Assembly (NCBI GenBank): GCA_013141055.1
Contig: JABFRS010000001.1
Coordinates: forward strand, 372,001 to 436,000
Origin: Cyclobacteriaceae bacterium
Lineage (GTDB): Bacteria > Bacteroidota > Bacteroidia > Cytophagales > Cyclobacteriaceae
Direction of reading: 5' to 3'
Length of the DNA stretch: 64,000 nucleotides
The notes beneath the pieces are model-generated. The model was given only the letters and a program-made list of their open reading frames with translations. It did not search any database and was not told the DNA's origin. Each line of letters opens with the position of its first letter. Within the stretch, counting starts at the first letter, position 1. Shown piece after piece: positions 54,568-62,461 of this stretch. A program made the position numbers and the translations under genes.

Positions 54568-55476
54568 GTGGCCTCTAATTTAAACAACATTCGAAAGACA
54601 GGAAGCCTGGAATTATTGGCAAAACAGCTGGTGGAAGGCTTTATAACCGGCCTTCACAAGTCTCCTTACCACGGCTTTTCTGTTGAGTTTGCAGAGCACC
54701 GTTTATACAACGAAGGTCAGAGCACACGTCACATCGACTGGAAGGTTTTTGCAAGAACAGACCGGCTCTATACCAAGCAATATGAAGAAGAGACCAATCT
54801 CCGATGCCTCATCGCTCTGGATTGTTCTTCGTCCATGTATTATCCATCGAAGACGCTGGCCAAACTTCGCTTTAGCGTCAACGCCGCTTCGGCCCTCGCC
54901 TATCTACTGCACAAGCAACGTGATGCTGTAGGCCTTTGCCTGTTCTCCGATAAGATCGATGAGCTCACTCCCATAAAATCCACTGCTTCAAACCTTGAAA
55001 AGGTGTTTGGCTTGCTGGAAAAAACACTGGAGTCAGGTGTGCAACCCCAGAAAGCCACGCGGGTATCGGAAGTGCTGCATGGCATCGCTGAGAAAATTCA
55101 TAAGAGATCGCTCGTCATCCTCTTCAGCGATATGTTTGATGGCGCGGAAGATCCGGAAGATGTATTTAAGTCACTTCAGCATCTGAAGCACAACAAGCAT
55201 GAGGTCCTTCTGTTTCACGTAAGTGATCATGAGACAGAACTTGATTTTAACTTTGAGGAAAGACCCTATGAGTTTGTGGATCTCGAGAGTGGAGAAAAGC
55301 TGAAGCTCAATCCGGCGGAGATCAAAGTAAATTATACCAGATCACTGGACGAGTTTCACAGAAATCTGAAGTTGAAGTGCAATCAGCTGAAGATCGATTT
55401 TATCTCTGCCAATACACAGACCGATTACTTTACTGTGTTGCAGACCTATCTGCTCAAGCGCTCCAAAATGAAATAA
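54568..55476 (+). CDS. DUF58-family protein with vWA-like domain
   Basis: A 302-residue cytoplasmic protein starting at GTG 54568. The DUF58 block is YHGFSVEFAEHRLYNEGQSTRHIDWKVFARTDRLYTKQYEEETNL, followed by a von Willebrand A-like fold with a MIDAS-type DCSSSM motif in LIALDCSSSMYYPS and VILFSDMFDG later. Such genes usually work with MoxR-type AAA ATPases in chaperone or cofactor-insertion systems; no moxR lies in the window. It has no transmembrane segment. Confidence 0.9.
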   Translation: MASNLNNIRKTGSLELLAKQLVEGFITGLHKSPYHGFSVEFAEHRLYNEGQSTRHIDWKVFARTDRLYTKQYEEETNLRCLIALDCSSSMYYPSKTLAKLRFSVNAASALAYLLHKQRDAVGLCLFSDKIDELTPIKSTASNLEKVFGLLEKTLESGVQPQKATRVSEVLHGIAEKIHKRSLVILFSDMFDGAEDPEDVFKSLQHLKHNKHEVLLFHVSDHETELDFNFEERPYEFVDLESGEKLKLNPAEIKVNYTRSLDEFHRNLKLKCNQLKIDFISANTQTDYFTVLQTYLLKRSKMK

Positions 55477-55501
55477 GTTTAGATACCGGGTACTTTCAGG
55501 A

Positions 55502-55864
55502 CTATGCCTGAAGTTCCTCCTGATGCAACCAGGACTTCTTCAATGAAAGGGCTTCCTTGGTTTCTACATGATCAGGATCAGGAACACAGCAATCCACCGG
55601 ACAAACTGCTGCACACTGTGGCTCTTCGTGAAAGCCGGTACATTCCGTGCATTTCCCGGAAACGATATAATAGAACTCATTTGAGACAGGCTCCTGTAAG
55701 GATTTAGCTTCTACTTTGGAACCATCGCCTACGTCCACCAGGTCGACCAGCTTTGTACCGCCGGCCCAATTCCATTCCCTGCCACCCTCGTAAATGGCAG
55801 TATTTGGGCATTCCGGCTCACATGCTCCGCAGTTAATACACTCCTCTGTGATCTTAATCGCCAT
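55502..55864 (-). CDS. 2[4Fe-4S] ferredoxin
   Basis: A 120-residue ferredoxin of the dicluster type. The first cluster motif is C9INC12GAC15EPEC19P, the second [18 protein letters not shown] with the longer spacing that marks Chromatium-type ferredoxins. It would carry electrons at low potential in the cytoplasm. A near-perfect promoter lies upstream. It is divergent from the acyl-CoA reductase gene. Confidence 0.95.
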   Translation of the reverse strand: MAIKITEECINCGACEPECPNTAIYEGGREWNWAGGTKLVDLVDVGDGSKVEAKSLQEPVSNEFYYIVSGKCTECTGFHEEPQCAAVCPVDCCVPDPDHVETKEALSLKKSWLHQEELQA

Positions 55865-55892
55865 TCTTTACTGGTTTCCTGTAATTTTGCTG

Positions 55893-55922
55893 CAAAAATA
55901 CCACCCTTTGAATTATTGTCAA
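55893..55922 (-). promoter_or_regulatory. Bacteroidota-type promoter of the ferredoxin gene
   Basis: TTG (55922-55920), 19-base spacer, TATTTTTG (55900-55893), both on the minus strand; 29 bases to the ATG. Confidence 0.75.
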
Positions 55923-55955
55923 AACACAACTCCCGCCCTGAAAGTTTAGCCGACC

Positions 55956-56966
55956 ATGAAGTTATCCCAAAGATTGAATGCCTTTTGCAGCTTAGGCAAT
56001 AGTATACGTGAGATGGAGCTGAACGATCGTAAAGCACTTGCTGAAAGAGTTAAATATCAGAACCAGTGGTTTACCGAAGAGAGTGTATTGCTTTCGCTTA
56101 AAGGAATTGAAGTGCTGCTGGAGAAAGACAAGCTCACAACATGGGTTAACTCCTATTCGCCGGAGCCTGCTACCGCAAAGGCTGTGGGTGTGGCGATGGC
56201 AGGCAACATTCCTGCTGTTGGATTTCATGATTTCCTCTGCGTGCTCTTGTCGGGTCACAAACTCAGAGCAAAGCTCAGCTCTCAGGATACTGTTCTTATG
56301 AAGTTTATCATTGAAAAGCTATTGACGATAGAGCCTGACTTTGCAGAAAGCATATTAATAGAAGAGAAACTAAACGGAGTGGATGCGATGATTGCTACGG
56401 GAAGCGACAACACGTCACGATACTTTGAATATTATTTCAGAAAGGTGCCGCACATCATCCGGAAGAATCGTGCATCGTGCGCCATTATACTTGGAGAAGA
56501 GCCAAAAGAAGAGTTTGAACTTCTGGGTAACGATGTGTTCTCCTATTTCGGGTTGGGATGCCGCAATGTCTCCAAGATCTATATTCCTGAAGAGTTTGAT
56601 CTGGCAACGTTGATGAAGAGCTGGGAATCATTTCAGGATATTTCGAATCATCATAAGTTCGCCAACAACTACACCTATCAGAAATCGATACTGCTGTTGA
56701 ATCAGGAAGTGTTCTGGGACAGTGGGTTTTATCTGTTGAAAGAAAGTGAAGCACTCGTCTCTCCTATTTCTGTGATCTTCTTTGAGAAATACAAAACCCA
56801 GGAGGAAGTTAAAAAGAAGATCGAACAGCATCGCGACAAGCTCCAGGTGATCACATCGGCACAGGGATGGTTTGAAAAGAGTATTCCGTTTGGAACGGCA
56901 CAGTTCCCTCAGGTTAATGACTATGCTGATGGAGTGGATACAATGAGGTTTCTAAAGTCATTTTAA
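55956..56966 (+). CDS. acyl-CoA reductase (LuxC-like)
   Basis: A 336-residue protein of the LuxC/acyl-CoA reductase (aldehyde-dehydrogenase) superfamily. Recognised from AVGVAMAGNIPAVGFHDFLCVLLSGHKLRAKLSS, an NADP-binding segment, VDAMIATGSDNTSRYFEYYF, FGLGCRNVSKIYIPE with the catalytic Cys, and the C-terminal WFEKSIPFGTAQFPQ. Likely reaction: reduction of a long-chain acyl-CoA to aldehyde. It is shorter than LuxC of luminous bacteria (about 480). No alcohol dehydrogenase or lux gene adjoins. Confidence 0.9.
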   Translation: MKLSQRLNAFCSLGNSIREMELNDRKALAERVKYQNQWFTEESVLLSLKGIEVLLEKDKLTTWVNSYSPEPATAKAVGVAMAGNIPAVGFHDFLCVLLSGHKLRAKLSSQDTVLMKFIIEKLLTIEPDFAESILIEEKLNGVDAMIATGSDNTSRYFEYYFRKVPHIIRKNRASCAIILGEEPKEEFELLGNDVFSYFGLGCRNVSKIYIPEEFDLATLMKSWESFQDISNHHKFANNYTYQKSILLLNQEVFWDSGFYLLKESEALVSPISVIFFEKYKTQEEVKKKIEQHRDKLQVITSAQGWFEKSIPFGTAQFPQVNDYADGVDTMRFLKSF

Positions 56967-57040
56967 CCTGTTAAAGAATCATTCATTGAGGATTCGATCA
57001 GGTCCTTGGTAGTATTCATAAAGGATTTTGAGAGTAACCC

Positions 57041-57245
57041 ACATTAACTCTTCTTACTTTTCTTTGCTTGCCCAAAGAAAAGTAAGGCAAAAGAAAAGGC
57101 CCCACGAATGCTGCGCGACGATGATTATGTTGCCTTTCTTCTGATCATTAGTGCATCGTCTTGCGCCGCGCCATTCGTGGACGCCCGCCCGCCACGGCTA
57201 ACGGAGAACGTTCGGTGTTCAGGTTGAAGATTATGTTTCAGTCAG
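57041..57245 (+). repeat. dispersed structured repeat, copy 1
   Basis: About 205 bp, closely similar to 62178-62383 in the same orientation; the first 56 positions are identical. It opens with a perfect 14-bp hairpin (CTTACTTTTCTTTG, 57053-57066, and CAAAGAAAAGTAAG, 57073-57086; 6-base loop). A second stem pairs CCACGAATG (57102-57110) with CATTCGTGG (57172-57180) and inside it GACGATG (57117-57123) with CATCGTC (57154-57160). No reading frame of note. It lies between convergent genes. Confidence 0.9.
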
Positions 57246-57758
57246 TCCCAATTATATACAGAGCACAGTACAGTGGATAATTAAAACAGGCCCGCCTGTT
57301 CATACTCTTCTCAGATTTAAGAGTACCAACCCGCCAAGGCTCTCGAAGAACACTCACGATTCAGCTTAAAGATCATCTTTGAATCGGAAGAAAAAGGTCA
57401 TTTTCAGCGCTTAAACCCACATTTTGCATCTATGATTATCGCTTATCTATTGTAAATCAGATACTTAGCGTACACTTTTCGGAGTTTAATTAGGTTCTAA
57501 TTAGGTTCTAACTAGGTTCCAATTAGGTTCTACTTAGGTTATACCTAGGTTCTTAATAGGTATCAGTTAAGTAATAGAGATATTCCAATTATCCTTCAAT
57601 TAAGAAACCTTTAAATATCATTCACAATGCTGCCTGTCACTATACTGAATAGCTTTTCTTGTAAAGTGATCAGACGATGTCAGGGAAGGGATGAAAAAGT
57701 TAAAGGATCTGAAGCCAGGTAGTGGCCGCAGAAGGTTAAACAGGAAAGTTTAGGATGT
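57246..57758. other. remaining intergenic region with a tandem repeat
   Basis: The space between repeat copy 1 and the hypothetical gene ending at 57759 has no credible coding region on either strand. The only structure seen is the 11-bp tandem array at 57490-57566, listed separately. The whole interval from 56967 is 792 bp, the longest gene-free stretch of the window. Confidence 0.6.
57490..57566 (+). repeat. 11-bp tandem repeat, seven units
   Basis: Seven exactly spaced units with consensus TTAGGTTCTAA: units start at 57490, 57501, 57512, 57523, 57534, 57545 and 57556. The core TAGG is kept in all; the flanks decay to the right. Flanking sequence does not continue the period. Confidence 0.95.
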
Positions 57759-58316
57759 CTAGAACCTCTTCTGAAGTATCTCGCTCAGAATAAATGCCTT
57801 CTTAAAGCTTCTGGGATCTTTAAGATCTCTGAGGATCTCTTCGCGGATGCGCGACTTTGGTTCAGGCTGATAATTTTTAAACTGGTTGAAGCGAACAACA
57901 GTGTCTTCCAACTTCATCGTCTCTTCAAGCGAGGGCTTTACGAAAGCATACTTCGTTGCGTTCTCATACGTCTCGTAAATCTTGTCGTGCTTACGGTAGT
58001 CGTAGTTGGTATCTTCAATGGGTTTCTTCTTCTCGACGACTTCTTCTTCGTAGTCGTACGGCTTCCAGTCGGTTTTCTCCTCTTCGACGTATTCGGGCAC
58101 AGGCTCAGGAAGGCGCTGTGCTTTTTTGGAGCCTTCTATTTCACGGAGCAGATCTTCAAACGTAACGGGCTTGCTGACGGGGGGAGTTTCAGTTTCGTAG
58201 TCAGATTCTACCGGCCTTCTTTTCGGCTGTGCTGCCTCAGCGTCCTTCTTCCTTTTGCGGGCAAAAAGATATACGATGCCTATGACGATCCAGACTAAGA
58301 TTTTTAACTCATCCAT
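57759..58316 (-). CDS. membrane-anchored hypothetical protein
   Basis: A 185-residue protein with one N-terminal helix (MDELKILVWIVIGIVYLFA) followed at once by RKRKK, so the rest lies in the cytoplasm. The middle is a highly charged, Glu/Lys/Tyr-rich disordered stretch (VEEEKTDWKPYDYEEEVVEKKKPIED). The last 50 residues are the most conserved-looking (SRIREEILRDLKDPRSFKKAFILSEILQKRF). Similar C-termini occur in Cytophagales proteins of unknown role. A TACCTTTG box (58331-58324) lies only 8 bases upstream of the ATG. Confidence 0.75.
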   Translation of the reverse strand: MDELKILVWIVIGIVYLFARKRKKDAEAAQPKRRPVESDYETETPPVSKPVTFEDLLREIEGSKKAQRLPEPVPEYVEEEKTDWKPYDYEEEVVEKKKPIEDTNYDYRKHDKIYETYENATKYAFVKPSLEETMKLEDTVVRFNQFKNYQPEPKSRIREEILRDLKDPRSFKKAFILSEILQKRF

Positions 58317-58403
58317 GTGTTTCCAAAGGTATCAAATTAATCAGTTTATTAACCCTGTTTTTTACTGATTAAAGCAATGGTTTAAGGGCAAAAAAAACAC
58401 CCA

Positions 58404-58431
58404 TTGCGATTCATATTTCCTTCTATCTTTG
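58404..58431 (+). promoter_or_regulatory. Bacteroidota-type promoter of smc
   Basis: TTG 58404-58406, 17-base spacer, TATCTTTG 58424-58431 (exact). It rules out the longer start at 58429 and supports ATG 58468. Confidence 0.8.
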
Positions 58432-58467
58432 CCAACTTTATTATTAAGAATAACCACTTTTCAGAGA

Positions 58468-61400
58468 ATGCAGTTAGCTAAATTAGAGATCAAAGGGTTC
58501 AAGAGCTTTGCCGATAAAATTGTAATAAATTTTGACGAGGGAATCACGGGAATTGTAGGGCCAAACGGTTGCGGCAAGTCTAACGTTGTGGATTCGATAC
58601 GGTGGGTGCTGGGCGAGCAGAAAACCAGCGCATTACGCTCTGAGAAGATGGAAAATATCATCTTCAATGGTACGCAATCACGCTCTCCCCTGCAGATGGC
58701 TGAAGTGTCTCTGACGATCAACAATACCAAGAATCTACTTCCTACAGAATACGCTCAGATCACGATCACCCGCCGCCTGTACCGCTCAGGTGAAAGTGAG
58801 TATCTCCTTAATGGAGTGACCTGCCGTCTGAAAGATATCTCCAACCTGTTCCTCGATACCGGTGTTGCATCCAACAGTTATGCGATCATCGAGTTGGGAA
58901 TGGTGGATGATCTTTTGAATGACCGCGACAATTCACGTCGCACGTTGTTTGAAGAAGCCGCTGGGATTTCAAAATTCAAAAAGCGCAAGAAGGAAACCCT
59001 CAAGAAGCTGGAAGATACTGATGCCGACTTAGAGCGCGTCGACGATCTTCTTTTTGAGATTGAAAAGAACATGAAGAGCCTGGAGAAACAGGCGAAGCAG
59101 ACAGAGACGTATTACAAAGCCAAGGAAGATTATAAAGAGAAAAGCATTTTGCTGGCGAAAGTTGTCGTCAACAAGCAGAAGGAAAAATTCAATCATGTCA
59201 ATCAGCTGATCGAAGAGGAGAATGACAAGAAGCTGAAGTTTACAGCAGAGATCGCTGAGAAAGAAGCGTTGATTGAGAATGAGAAGACAGGTCTGATCAC
59301 AAAGGAAAAGACTCTCTCTACAAGACAAAAAGCGATCAATGATCATGTGACGAACATCCGTCATCATGAAAGTGAGAAGCAGATCAACAATGAACGTCTT
59401 CGTTTCCTCAATGATCGTGCTTCCAGCCTGAGAGATCAGATCGATCAGGACAAGAAGAGTGCCGAACGTGGACATTTCGCCATTGACAGTCTTCAGACAG
59501 AGCAACTTTCTTCACAAACGATCCTCGATGACATCGCTTCCAAAGCGGATACGATCAAGTCGGAGTACGAATCACAGAAGTCTGCTACTTCACAGTTGCA
59601 GGTTGATGTAGATTCATTACGCCAGGTTCATCGCGCAAAGCAGGAAGAACATTTTCAGACCAACAAGGATCTTGAGATCCGTGAAATACAGATCACTTCA
59701 CTGAAACAGGAGATTGATCGCGCTACAACTGATACTTCACAGAGAAGTGCAAGTCTGGTTGAATTTGAGAACAAGCTCATCTTATTACAGGAGGAGATCC
59801 AGGAGAAGACTGCTCAGCTTGACAAGATCAAGTATGAAGAGAACGAGGGACTGGCACGCATCAGCTCATTGGAGAAGACCATTGAGATGATCCGCGAGGA
59901 GCTTACCGAGACCGGTAGAAAGCTCGACGCCCGTCAGAACGAATATCAGTTAACGAAATCACTTGTAGAGAATCTTGAAGGATTTCCAGAAGCGATCAAG
60001 TTTCTGAAGAAGAAAGTTGAATGGACAAAGAATGCTCCACTCCTTTCCGACATCCTTACCTGTCCTGAAGAATACAGGGTAGCCATTGAAAACTATCTGG
60101 AGCCATACCTCAATTATTATATTGTTGATCACGAAGCGGAAGCTTACGATGCGATCAATATTCTGAGCGATGCAAGCAAGGGTAAGGCCAACTTCTTCAT
60201 CCTGGATGCATTCGAGAGATTTGTCTCCCATCCTACCCAGATCTATCAGAACGCATACCCGGCTACACAGATCATTGAGTTTGATCCGAAGTACGGCAAG
60301 CTGATGTCATTTATCCTTGACAGGGTTTACTTCTACGAAGGAGATCTGAAGCAAGTTGAAGCGGATGATAATAATACATTCATCACGAAGAGTGGCAAGT
60401 ACACACGCCGTCGTTTTAGTCTTTCAGGAGGTTCTGTAGGATTATTTGAAGGAAAGAAGATCGGTCGTGCCAAGAATCTTGAGAAGCTCAACAAGGAGAT
60501 CGGAGAACTCAATAAGAAACTGGAAGAAGTTCGTCATTCATTGCTGGACCGTCAGCGTGAGCTGGAACACTTAAGAAATAACAATTTCAAGGTTGCTATT
60601 GAAGAAGCTCAGAATGCTGCCAAGCAGGTGAATGATGAGTACATCTCTGTAAAGACCAAGAAAGAGCAGTTTGCTGAAATGATCAACAATGCCGACCTGC
60701 GCAAGGAAGACATTCTTGAGAAGATCGATGTGCTGGTAAGAGAGCTGGAAGAGCTTCAACCGAAGGCACAGTTCATCTTCAGTCAGCTGGAAGAGTTTGA
60801 AGGAAGAGTGAAGCAACTGGCGGATGAGCTATTCACACAGAATGATCTGCTGGAGCAAAAGGCAAATGCATTCAATGAGCAGAACATCTTCTTCCATCAG
60901 CAATCCAACCGGGTAAAGAGTTTAGAACAAGAGATACGCTTCAAGCAGGAAGCTGTTGAGCAAAGTATACAACGTGTTACGGCCAATTCTTCCGAGTTGA
61001 AGCACAACGAAGATGAGATCCGCACGATTTTCGAGAGCACACAATCCGGAGACGAAGAGCTGATCAAGCTTTACGCTCAGAAAGATGAAATGGAGCGTGG
61101 ACTCAATGAAGCGGAGAAAGATTACTATGCAGCACGTGGAGAGATCGACCAGGTAGAGAAAGACCTGAGAAGCATTCAGCACATGCGTGAAGGAATTGAT
61201 GCCATGCTGATGCAGCTTCAGAATGAGCTGAATGAAAGCAAGATGGAACTCAATTCCGTTAAGGAAAGACTTTCCGTGGAGTTCAATGTGGTGATGGACG
61301 ATGTGATCACACAGATCACAGAAGAAGAGAACGCACAGCTGTCAGGGACCAACGAAGAGAAGCTTCGCAATGAAGTAAGCAAGATCCGTGAAAAGCTTGA

Positions 61401-62010
61401 CAACATGGGACCAATCAATCCGATGGCCATGGAAGCATATAATGAGATCAAGGAGCGCAATGACTTTATCATTACACAAAAAGATGATCTTATCAAGGCA
61501 AAGGAATCGCTCTTCAATACGATCAGCGAGATAGAAGGTGTTGCCAGTCAGACATTTAACGATGCATTCCAGCGCATCAAGGAGCACTTTGTACGAGTAT
61601 TCAGATCCCTGTTCAACGAGGGTGATGATTGCGATATCAAGCTTAGCGATCCTTCAAGACCACTGGAATCGGAAATTGAGATCATTGCAAAGCCAAAGGG
61701 AAAACGTCCGTTGGGAATCAACCAGCTGAGCGGAGGAGAAAAGACCTTAACGGCTACTGCGCTGTTGTTCTCGATGTATCTGTTGAAGCCTGCACCGTTC
61801 TGTATTTTTGATGAGGTGGATGCTCCATTGGATGACGCCAACATTGATAAGTTCAATAATATTATCCGAAGCTTCAGCAAGGATTCACAATTCATCATTG
61901 TGACACACAACAAACGTACAATGACCACTACGGATGTGATCTACGGAATTACCATGGTTGAGAAAGGTATCTCACGCGTGGTGCCTGTGGATCTTAGGGA
62001 GCTAGCTTAA
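58468..62010 (+). CDS. smc: chromosome segregation protein SMC
   Basis: An 1180-residue SMC ATPase that compacts and resolves sister chromosomes. N-terminal Walker A GPNGCGKS (31-38) with the DSIRWVLGEQ helix, two coiled-coil arms (about 165-490 and 665-1000), the hinge (about 500-650), then the C-terminal signature QLSGGEKTLTATALLFSMY and Walker B CIFDEVDAPLDDAN with the D-loop. scpA and scpB are not adjacent. A strong hairpin follows the stop. Confidence 0.98.
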   Translation: MQLAKLEIKGFKSFADKIVINFDEGITGIVGPNGCGKSNVVDSIRWVLGEQKTSALRSEKMENIIFNGTQSRSPLQMAEVSLTINNTKNLLPTEYAQITITRRLYRSGESEYLLNGVTCRLKDISNLFLDTGVASNSYAIIELGMVDDLLNDRDNSRRTLFEEAAGISKFKKRKKETLKKLEDTDADLERVDDLLFEIEKNMKSLEKQAKQTETYYKAKEDYKEKSILLAKVVVNKQKEKFNHVNQLIEEENDKKLKFTAEIAEKEALIENEKTGLITKEKTLSTRQKAINDHVTNIRHHESEKQINNERLRFLNDRASSLRDQIDQDKKSAERGHFAIDSLQTEQLSSQTILDDIASKADTIKSEYESQKSATSQLQVDVDSLRQVHRAKQEEHFQTNKDLEIREIQITSLKQEIDRATTDTSQRSASLVEFENKLILLQEEIQEKTAQLDKIKYEENEGLARISSLEKTIEMIREELTETGRKLDARQNEYQLTKSLVENLEGFPEAIKFLKKKVEWTKNAPLLSDILTCPEEYRVAIENYLEPYLNYYIVDHEAEAYDAINILSDASKGKANFFILDAFERFVSHPTQIYQNAYPATQIIEFDPKYGKLMSFILDRVYFYEGDLKQVEADDNNTFITKSGKYTRRRFSLSGGSVGLFEGKKIGRAKNLEKLNKEIGELNKKLEEVRHSLLDRQRELEHLRNNNFKVAIEEAQNAAKQVNDEYISVKTKKEQFAEMINNADLRKEDILEKIDVLVRELEELQPKAQFIFSQLEEFEGRVKQLADELFTQNDLLEQKANAFNEQNIFFHQQSNRVKSLEQEIRFKQEAVEQSIQRVTANSSELKHNEDEIRTIFESTQSGDEELIKLYAQKDEMERGLNEAEKDYYAARGEIDQVEKDLRSIQHMREGIDAMLMQLQNELNESKMELNSVKERLSVEFNVVMDDVITQITEEENAQLSGTNEEKLRNEVSKIREKLDNMGPINPMAMEAYNEIKERNDFIITQKDDLIKAKESLFNTISEIEGVASQTFNDAFQRIKEHFVRVFRSLFNEGDDCDIKLSDPSRPLESEIEIIAKPKGKRPLGINQLSGGEKTLTATALLFSMYLLKPAPFCIFDEVDAPLDDANIDKFNNIIRSFSKDSQFIIVTHNKRTMTTTDVIYGITMVEKGISRVVPVDLRELA

Positions 62011-62056
62011 ATGAGGAAGGTCATGAGTGAAAGCTCATGCCTTCCTCATTTGTTTA
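62009..62056 (+). terminator. terminator of smc
   Basis: AAATGAGGAAGG (62009-62020), one bulged T, CATGAG (62022-62027), 6-base loop, CTCATG (62034-62039), CCTTCCTCATTT (62040-62051), then GTTTA. An 18-bp stem with one bulge; the left arm begins in the smc stop codon. Confidence 0.8.
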
Positions 62057-62060
62057 TTGA
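62021..62060 (+). repeat. 40-bp direct repeat, left copy
   Basis: Paired with 62422-62461; the last 28 bases (from GCTCATGCC at 62033) are identical and the first 12 differ at three positions. This copy includes the right arm of the smc terminator. Confidence 0.85.
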
Positions 62061-62177
62061 GTGCTGTCATTCCAGATCACAACTATTCAATGTAACAAAT
62101 CTTCAATAGTAATCTCACCGAAGTTATAGATAGTTCATTCACCCTGATAGCAACCACAAGCTTCCATCCAGTTCCCA

Positions 62178-62383
62178 ACATTAACTCTTCTTACTTTTCT
62201 TTGCTTGCCCAAAGAAAAGTAAGGCAAAAGAAAGGGCTCCACGAACGCTGCGCATCGATGATCGATTTGCAATTGTTCTGATCACTTGTTACGTCGCTTT
62301 ACGCCGCTCCGTTCGTGGACGTCCACGCGCCACGGCTATCGAACAACGTTCGCTATTCAAGATAATTATTATGTTTCAGTCAG
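62178..62383 (+). repeat. dispersed structured repeat, copy 2
   Basis: About 206 bp, same orientation as copy 1. The same 14-bp hairpin is at 62190-62203 / 62210-62223. The outer stem is CCACGAACG (62239-62247) with CGTTCGTGG (62310-62318): T-A in copy 1 has become C-G, a compensatory change. It lies between the convergent smc and CotH-like genes, within the interval bounded by the 40-bp direct repeats. Confidence 0.9.
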
Positions 62384-62421
62384 ACTCAACAATGACGACT
62401 TAATCAACTCACGTTAAGAGT

Positions 62422-62461
62422 TCATGGGTAAAGGCTCATGCCTTCCTCATTTGTTTATTGA
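62422..62461 (+). repeat. 40-bp direct repeat, right copy
   Basis: Right partner of 62021-62060. It contains the stop codon (62455-62457) of the minus-strand CotH-like gene, so the last three residues of that protein are encoded inside or against the repeat. Confidence 0.85.

Noticed and set aside
56967-57758. Possible small genes in the 792-bp gap
   Set aside because: All frames are short, start poorly and cross the structured repeat or the tandem array; no coding signal visible.
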